15,265 nt of DNA from Pontiellaceae bacterium (GTDB taxonomy: Bacteria; Verrucomicrobiota; Kiritimatiellia; Kiritimatiellales; Tichowtungiaceae), in the NCBI GenBank assembly GCA_029934215.1, contig JAOZMR010000041.1, positions 1-15,265 on the forward strand. The letters run 5' to 3'. Shown here one piece after another: positions 6,479 to 11,580 of this stretch. Position 1 is the stretch's first letter, and the number at the start of each line of letters is the position of its first letter. The notes beneath the pieces were generated by a model, which was not told the DNA's origin, made no database searches, and saw only the letters and a list, made by a program, of their open reading frames with translations. The translations under genes were made by a program, and so were the position numbers.

Positions 6479-9400
6479 CTTTTTATCGAGTCGCTTGGCG
6501 GAGATTTTTCCGTCGGTGCGGACTTCGGGCGCGAAGCGGTTGATGCGGAATTCTTCGAGCATCATTGCGAGCTCAATGATGTCGTAGGCTTCGGAGAGGT
6601 TTGGGTGCGCGAGCTGCTGCTCGGTGAGCCGGTCTTGAAAGGGTTTGATTTCTGCCAACTTGCTTTGGTCGGCGGTTGGGTTGTGGCCAAGGCGTTCGAT
6701 GCGAATGAGTATGGCGCGGAGGTAGCGCGGGAGTCGGGTGAAGAGCTCTTCGGTTTTTAGGAATCCGGGGCGGAAGAGGTAGTCGAGCTGAAATTGAATG
6801 TCTTCGCGAGCGGCGACGGGTAGGTCGTCGAGTTTTTCAATGATTTTCTGTCGCTGCGAAATCGCTTTTTCGAGTTCGGCGGCCCAGTCGCTGATGGTGG
6901 CGTAGAGTGTGCCGCGTGCTTCAGTCGCGCGGGCAGTGAAGATGGCTTCGTCGCGGATGTCGTCGCCGAGCGCGGTGGCGATGGCGGCGTCGATGAGGTC
7001 GTCGAGAACGTGTTCGTCGATGGCGTGGAGCGTGAGTTGCAACATCGGGTTGATCGGCAGGCGTTTGGTGACGTATTTAATTTGATCGGCTTGGGCGATT
7101 CGGAAGAGCCGAGCCAGTCCGGCGCGGTGGGTGTAGCGGGCGTTCGTTTCGCTCAAGAATACGCGCACGCCCACGCCGTCTGTTTCGGCGTACAGCGCGG
7201 GGTATCCCTTCGTTTGTTTGGGGTCTTGCGAGACGACTTCATCGGGAATGGGTTCGGCGGGCCAGCTTGTTTGGGGTGGTTGTTCCCATTGGACAAAGGC
7301 GGCTTCGGCTCCTGTGCGATGGATTGTCTGGCGTTGCTGGTCTGAAATGGCGGAGTGGACTTCGACGATTTGGTCGCTTTGGGTTTCGACGATTTTCATC
7401 TGCAAGTGAGACGGCAAGTCGGCGGGGTTGAAGTCGGATTCATCGACTGGCAGGGCGTATTCTTTTTGCAAAAAGCCCGAGAGCACGGTGGTTAACGGGG
7501 CGTTCATTACACGTTTAAACGTATCTGAAAATTCGCGGGCGGTTCGGTCGATGGGCTGGATTCGGACGCGCAGTTTTTTGGGGAGCGTGCGAAGGAGCGC
7601 GGCGACTTTTTCTTCGAGGCGTCCGGGAACGAGCCAGTCGGTCGCGCCTTCGGGAATCAGGTTGAGTTTGTCGCTCGGGCAAAGGACGGCGACGCCGTCG
7701 AGTTCTTCGCCGGGATCAAAGGTGTAGTGAAGCGGGAAGGATTGATCGCCAAAGGAGATGCGGTCGGGAAAGTCGGCGGAAGAGAGTTCGTCCAGTTGCG
7801 GAAAGAGTGCATCTTCTTTGCGCATGGCGATGCGTGCGTTGGTTTCGCGAATCCATTTTTCCAAGGTTTGGACAGAATATACATCGGGCGGCAGGATGCG
7901 ATCAAAGTGCCGAACGATGGCTTCGGTATCCAAAAAGGCGCCGGGGCGGCGGAGCTTTTCTTCCATTTCGTGAATGTCGTCGAGCATCTGACGATGGCGT
8001 TTTAGCCAGCCCTGACGAGTATGCAGGTCGCCGGGTGCCACGCCATCTCGAATGAAAATCTCGCGCGCCGCTTCGGGGTTGATCGGGCCGTAGTGTACGC
8101 GTCGATCGCTCACGAGTTGCAGCCCGCCGGAGAGGATCGATTCTTTGGCATAGACGAACCCGTTATCCGGATTCCAGCGCGGTTGCTTGTACACTTTTTT
8201 GCAGAGGTGCGGCGCCACCTGCTCGACCCACGCCGGATCGATGGCGGCGACGGTGCGGGCGTAAAGGCGAGTGGTTTCCACGAGCGCAAAGGTCATCACC
8301 CATTGTGGCGGTTTTTTGAAAAGCGCGGAGCCAGGGAAGATGAAAAAACGCCGCTCCCGCGCGGCTTCGAACTCCGCGCGTTCACCTTTGAGTCCAATAT
8401 TGGCGGGCAGCCCCGCCAACAGGCTCCGGTGAATCAGGTCGGGGTGCGTTTTTCCGCCTTGTCCCTTTTTCGGTTCTTTTTTCTGGCTTCTGATTTGCTG
8501 CGAAAGCTCGCGGCGAAGGTTGGACCATTCGAGAATACGGCGATAGTTGAGAAAACGTTGCCGACACAGACGACGCATTTTACTGTGTGACGCGCCGCCC
8601 TCTTTTTCGGATTGAATGAAGTTCCAGAGGTTGAGGATGGTTAGGAAATCAGAGTCCGGATCGACCCACTGTTTATGAGCCAGATCAGCCTCTTCGGCTC
8701 GCTCTGCCGGACGCTCCCGGACGTCCTGAATGGATAGAAAAGAAACGAGCGTGAGCACTTCGTCGAGTGCGCCTTCGGCTCGGGCCTGAATCAACATTCG
8801 CGCGAGATGCGGATCGACGGGAAAGGCGGCGACCTCGCGCCCCATCGGAGTGAGCCTTCGGTTTTTGTCAATCGCCCCGAGATCGTAGAGCGTTTTATAG
8901 CCTTCATTGATGAGCGCGGACTGTGGCGGGTCGAGGAACGGGAAATTTTCGATCGGCGGCAAATGCAACAGATCCATTTGCAGAATGACCCCCGCGAGAG
9001 AGGTGCGGCGGATTTCGGGGTCGGTATATTCAGAGGCATTGCTCAAAACCTCTTCGTCGTAAAGATAGAGACAAATCCCGTCGGTCACGCGCCCACAACG
9101 TCCGCGCCGCTGACGCGCGCTCGCCTGCGAAACCTGCTCAATTTGCAGGCGTTGCACCTGCGTGCGCGGGTTATAGCGACTGAGTCGCACCTGTCCGGAG
9201 TCGATTACATAATGAATGCCGGGAATGGTGATGGAGGTTTCCGCTACGTTGGTTGCCAAAATGATTCGTCGCCGCCCGCCGACTTTAAAAACACGTTGCT
9301 GTTCGCCCATGCTGAGCCGCCCGAACAGCGGCAACACTTCGGTGTTCGCCCATTTCTGACCTTCGAGCTTTTTGGTGGCATCGCGAATCTCGCGTTCGCC

Positions 9401-10138
9401 GGGCAAAAAAATCAGCACATCGCCGTTCGCATCGACGTCATTGATCCAGCGCATCGCGCGGACAATATGATCCGGCGTTTCCTCATCCTTTCCGGGCGGC
9501 AGAAAAAAATCTTCGACCGGATACGTACGCCCCTCGACCTGCATGATCGGCGCGTGATTAAAAAATTTTGAAAAGCCTTCGGCGTCAAGCGTCGCCGAGC
9601 TGATGATGACTTTCAAATCGGGGCGGCGCGGCAAAATGGTTTTTAAATAACCGAGGAGGAAATCGATGTTCAGGCTTCGCTCGTGGGCTTCATCAATAAT
9701 GATGCAGTCGTACTGGCGCAGGAGCCGGTCGCGTTGGGTTTCGGCCAGCAAAATGCCATCGGTCATAAACTTGATGACCGTCTCATCGGCGGTTTGATCG
9801 TCGAACCGTACCTGACAGCCAACGCCCTTCCCGTACTCCGTTTGCATCTCTTCCGCCACGCGGCGGGCCATGCCCGTAGCGGCGAGCCGACGCGGTTGTG
9901 TGATGCCGATGCGCCCTGTCTTTCCAAGCCCCGCCTCGCGCACGATTTTTGGCAGTTGCGTGGTTTTCCCCGACCCCGTGGTTCCACATACAATCACGAC
10001 TGGGTTAGCGTCAATCAGCTCACGGATTTCATCCCGCTTTCCAGAGATTGGAAGTTCCTCTGGATAATTCATTTTCAGTTGAACCTGAGCACGCTTCTCG
10101 GCGCGTTCTGCCCATCGGTTTGTTGGGATCGGTTTCAT
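6458..10138 (-). CDS. hrpA: ATP-dependent DEAH-box RNA helicase HrpA
   Basis: 1226-residue cytoplasmic helicase close in size to E. coli HrpA (1300). Motifs in order: Walker A GTTGSGKTT (52-60), motif Ia TQPRRLAA (80-87), DEAH (149-152), SAT (181-183), NVAETSITIPGI (297-308) and motif VI QRRGRCGR (343-350). The winged-helix/ratchet and OB-fold regions follow, up to about residue 650. A long C-terminal extension typical of HrpA (DUF3418 type) contains FPLHYTFDPGEELDGVAV and WLVPGRLEEKVAALLRTLPKKLR. HrpA acts on RNA structure and, in E. coli, on stalled ribosomes and fimbrial mRNA processing. The ATG lies 19 bp after the stop of the FGE-like gene, so the two are probably co-transcribed; I see no strong ribosome-binding site. 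Three copies of the dispersed palindrome fall in the gene, two encoding Q-A/T-L-E-K and one L-P-I-S-G-K. Confidence 0.95.
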   Translation of the reverse strand: MKPIPTNRWAERAEKRAQVQLKMNYPEELPISGKRDEIRELIDANPVVIVCGTTGSGKTTQLPKIVREAGLGKTGRIGITQPRRLAATGMARRVAEEMQTEYGKGVGCQVRFDDQTADETVIKFMTDGILLAETQRDRLLRQYDCIIIDEAHERSLNIDFLLGYLKTILPRRPDLKVIISSATLDAEGFSKFFNHAPIMQVEGRTYPVEDFFLPPGKDEETPDHIVRAMRWINDVDANGDVLIFLPGEREIRDATKKLEGQKWANTEVLPLFGRLSMGEQQRVFKVGGRRRIILATNVAETSITIPGIHYVIDSGQVRLSRYNPRTQVQRLQIEQVSQASARQRRGRCGRVTDGICLYLYDEEVLSNASEYTDPEIRRTSLAGVILQMDLLHLPPIENFPFLDPPQSALINEGYKTLYDLGAIDKNRRLTPMGREVAAFPVDPHLARMLIQARAEGALDEVLTLVSFLSIQDVRERPAERAEEADLAHKQWVDPDSDFLTILNLWNFIQSEKEGGASHSKMRRLCRQRFLNYRRILEWSNLRRELSQQIRSQKKEPKKGQGGKTHPDLIHRSLLAGLPANIGLKGERAEFEAARERRFFIFPGSALFKKPPQWVMTFALVETTRLYARTVAAIDPAWVEQVAPHLCKKVYKQPRWNPDNGFVYAKESILSGGLQLVSDRRVHYGPINPEAAREIFIRDGVAPGDLHTRQGWLKRHRQMLDDIHEMEEKLRRPGAFLDTEAIVRHFDRILPPDVYSVQTLEKWIRETNARIAMRKEDALFPQLDELSSADFPDRISFGDQSFPLHYTFDPGEELDGVAVLCPSDKLNLIPEGATDWLVPGRLEEKVAALLRTLPKKLRVRIQPIDRTAREFSDTFKRVMNAPLTTVLSGFLQKEYALPVDESDFNPADLPSHLQMKIVETQSDQIVEVHSAISDQQRQTIHRTGAEAAFVQWEQPPQTSWPAEPIPDEVVSQDPKQTKGYPALYAETDGVGVRVFLSETNARYTHRAGLARLFRIAQADQIKYVTKRLPINPMLQLTLHAIDEHVLDDLIDAAIATALGDDIRDEAIFTARATEARGTLYATISDWAAELEKAISQRQKIIEKLDDLPVAAREDIQFQLDYLFRPGFLKTEELFTRLPRYLRAILIRIERLGHNPTADQSKLAEIKPFQDRLTEQQLAHPNLSEAYDIIELAMMLEEFRINRFAPEVRTDGKISAKRLDKKFQALEK
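7859..7873. repeat. Near-copy of dispersed palindrome in hrpA
   Basis: TTCCAA-GGT-TTGGAC, one mismatch in the last base. On the coding strand it reads V-Q-T-L-E followed by K. Confidence 0.55.
10039..10053. repeat. Near-copy of dispersed palindrome near the start of hrpA
   Basis: TTCCAG-AGA-TTGGAA, one mismatch. It is read in a different frame from the other hrpA copies, giving L-P-I-S-G. Confidence 0.45.
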
Positions 10139-10157
10139 AGAAGCGGGGAGGCTACAT

Positions 10158-10973
10158 TTAGGCGAGACAGACTCGGAAGCCGAGATTGCTGTTTGCGCTC
10201 AATGGGTTCATTTTGAAACGAAAGGCGGAGCGACTGTATCCAGAGAAATCGTACCAGCTGCCGCCTCTGTAGACGCGGTCGATGTTGCTTACATCCTCGG
10301 ACAACCAAGCTGTTCCGTCAGTGGGTGCTCCATCGTAGTTTTCATGCCACTGATCTTCGCACCACTCCCATACATTTCCGTGCATGTCATATAGACCCCA
10401 GTCATTGGGTCGAAAACAACCAACAGGCGAGGTCGAGTTGTCTCCATAAACGGGTGTTCTTTCGTAGTTTGCGTATCGCTCCAGCTGTTCCTCCTCTTCT
10501 CCAAAACTGTATTCTGTTGTGGTGCCGGCCCGACAGCAATATTCCCATTGCGCTTCGCTCGGCAAATCCACGTGTTTGCCGGTCTTCTGCGAAAGCCGCT
10601 GGCAGAATTGTTTGGCATCCTCCCAAGTCACGATTCCCGCCGGATGCTGTGCGCTGTCGAGCTGATCTCTGAACATGGATGAATTGGATGGCATTACTGC
10701 CTCGTATTGCGCCTGTGTTACGGGGAATATGCCCATATAAAACGGATTTGCAATTGTCACCTCGTGAGGCGGCTCTTCTGCTTCTGTTGTCGTGCCACCC
10801 ATAGTGAATTTCCCAGGTTCAATATATATAAGCTTCAGCAATTCGCCTCCGCCGCAATCTAAATCCAGCATTTCCGGTGTTTGTGTTGTCCCAATCTCGG
10901 GTTTCGCTGTTCCACAAAAAGGACAAACAATCCAGTCCTGTTCTAGCTCTTTTTCGCATTTCACACAGTTCAT
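10158..10973 (-). CDS. FGE/SUMF1-like domain protein with N-terminal zinc ribbon, catalytic cysteines absent
   Basis: 271 residues from ATG 10971-10973. I chose this start and not the ATG 24 bp upstream because GAGGAG (10983-10988) sits 9 bp before it. Residues 3-20 form a small zinc ribbon (Cys3, Cys6, Cys17, Cys20). Residues 41-271 are a formylglycine-generating-enzyme/sulfatase-modifying-factor domain: LIYIEPGKFTMGG, PFYMGIFPVTQAQYEAV, GIVTWEDAKQFC, LPSEAQWEYCCRAG, GLYDMHGNVWEWCEDQW, RVYRGGSW and LGFRVCLA. True FGEs carry a catalytic Cys pair just after the GGS motif; here that stretch is YDFSGY (241-246), with no cysteine. So it is probably not a sulfatase activator and may be a binding or scaffold module. 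There is no signal peptide. It leads hrpA in a likely two-gene unit. Confidence 0.88.
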   Translation of the reverse strand: MNCVKCEKELEQDWIVCPFCGTAKPEIGTTQTPEMLDLDCGGGELLKLIYIEPGKFTMGGTTTEAEEPPHEVTIANPFYMGIFPVTQAQYEAVMPSNSSMFRDQLDSAQHPAGIVTWEDAKQFCQRLSQKTGKHVDLPSEAQWEYCCRAGTTTEYSFGEEEEQLERYANYERTPVYGDNSTSPVGCFRPNDWGLYDMHGNVWEWCEDQWHENYDGAPTDGTAWLSEDVSNIDRVYRGGSWYDFSGYSRSAFRFKMNPLSANSNLGFRVCLA

Positions 10974-11006
10974 TTTCTTAATCTCCTCGTAGTACACTCA
11001 GGTTTT

Positions 11007-11021
11007 TTCCAAACGTCGGAA
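11007..11021. repeat. Near-copy of dispersed palindrome at the FGE-like gene start site
   Basis: TTCCAA-ACG-TCGGAA, one mismatch. It lies just downstream of the predicted -10 box of the FGE-like gene, where a bound protein would act as a repressor. Confidence 0.45.
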
Positions 11022-11025
11022 ACCA

Positions 11026-11053
11026 ACTCTACAGCACTCCTGACATTTTTCAA
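11026..11053 (-). promoter_or_regulatory. Possible promoter of the FGE-like/hrpA unit
   Basis: On the minus strand TTGAAA (11048-11053) is 16 bp from TAGAGT (11026-11031, 4/6 match to the -10 consensus), placing the start of transcription near 11019. A modest match. Confidence 0.35.
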
Positions 11054-11070
11054 GGGGCGGAGTTTTTTAG

Positions 11071-11094
11071 GCAAAATGGATCCGATCATTTTGC
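11071..11094. repeat. 24-bp dyad with perfect 8-bp arms
   Basis: GCAAAATG (11071-11078) and CATTTTGC (11087-11094) are perfect inverted arms around GATCCGAT. It lies about 20 bp upstream of the -35 box of the FGE-like gene, a usual place for an activator or repressor site. No known operator is recognised. Confidence 0.45.
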
Positions 11095-11139
11095 GAGATA
11101 AAACATGAATGCGGGCGTTTTGTATGCGGGCTGGATTTT

Positions 11140-11199
11140 GGGAGCTGGAAGCTCCCGCCACTGTCCTTAAAGTGGCGGGAGCTTCTTGCTCCCGTTTTT
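11140..11199 (+). repeat. REP-like long hairpin followed by T5
   Basis: A perfect 15-bp stem (11148-11162 with 11171-11185; sequence AGTGGCGGGAGCTTC on the right arm) has an 8-base loop. A further 6-bp outer stem, GGGAGC (11140-11145) with GCTCCC (11188-11193), is separated from it by a 2x2 internal loop. TTTTT follows at 11195. It resembles an intrinsic terminator for rightward transcription, but no rightward gene lies upstream. A REP-type or miniature mobile element is the better reading. Its GC content is well above that of the flanks. Confidence 0.7.
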
Positions 11200-11238
11200 G
11201 AGAGATGGAAACCAACGGCTTGGAAGTTTAAGGGGATA

Positions 11239-11253
11239 TTCCAAGGGTTGGAA
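11239..11253. repeat. Dispersed palindrome TTCCAA-GGG-TTGGAA, intergenic
   Basis: Exact copy, followed by CC and a six-T run. A looser version with a 4-base spacer (CCAA-CGGC-TTGG) lies at 11212-11223. Confidence 0.8.
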
Positions 11254-11294
11254 CCTTTTTTACAGCTAGAACTCTTTCTCGGCGGCTCATCTAT

Positions 11295-11383
11295 TACCCA
11301 GCGCTGAAAGCGTAGCGATAAATAATTTTTGTATTCAAAAATAACGACTGTTAAGGAGTGGTTCATGAATGAAATTTACGAAT
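11295..11383 (+). repeat. Left arm of an 89-bp inverted repeat (insertion-sequence 5' end)
   Basis: This arm matches the reverse complement of 15024-15112 at 87 of 89 positions, by eye. It begins TACCCAGCGCTGAAAGCG and ends just inside a reading frame that starts at ATG 11365 behind AAGGAG, so it carries a transposase leader region and start codon. Outside TACCC the two flanks are unrelated. The arm points rightward, toward the peptidase gene. Confidence 0.85.
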
Positions 11384-11505
11384 GAACAGCCATTCAGAAG
11401 GTCCCATCATTTCCGCTCCCTTTGGGTCGCTTCTTTTTGGGGAATACAAAAAGCACGTTCGAAATACCTCAGGTAGCACAATCTCCTTTTCAGGTTAATG
11501 ATTGA
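11365..11505 (+). pseudogene. Short interrupted frame downstream of the left repeat arm
   Basis: ATG 11365 has a strong ribosome-binding site (AAGGAG, 6 bp spacing), but the frame stops after six codons (M-N-E-I-Y-E, TGA 11383-11385). Read past the TGA, it stays open for 39 more codons (TAIQKVPSFPLPLGRFFLGN and on) to TGA 11503-11505. Sequence similarity to the right-hand copy ends at the TGA. I do not recognise the protein. It may be the truncated head of the insertion sequence joined to unrelated DNA, or simply non-coding. The remaining 11506-11580 stretch shows nothing. Confidence 0.3.
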
Positions 11506-11580
11506 TCGTTCTACGACGTTATGTTTAACTAATCAACACGATGCCAACCTATAAACCATTACCCCAAAAACCCAAGTCCT

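Noticed and set aside
10158..10973. Active formylglycine-generating enzyme / sulfatase activator
   Set aside because: The catalytic Cys positions are not Cys and no sulfatase gene is in the window.
11067..11366. 99-residue minus-strand open frame beginning MNHSLTVV
   Set aside because: It is the antisense of the repeat arm and the REP-like hairpin. The same start recurs at 15041 only because of the inverted repeat. No protein features.
11365..11385. Hexapeptide leader (M-N-E-I-Y-E) as a regulatory uORF for the peptidase
   Set aside because: It belongs to the insertion-sequence end, shared with the copy at 15024-15112, and lies about 200 bp from the peptidase start without an attenuator-like hairpin.
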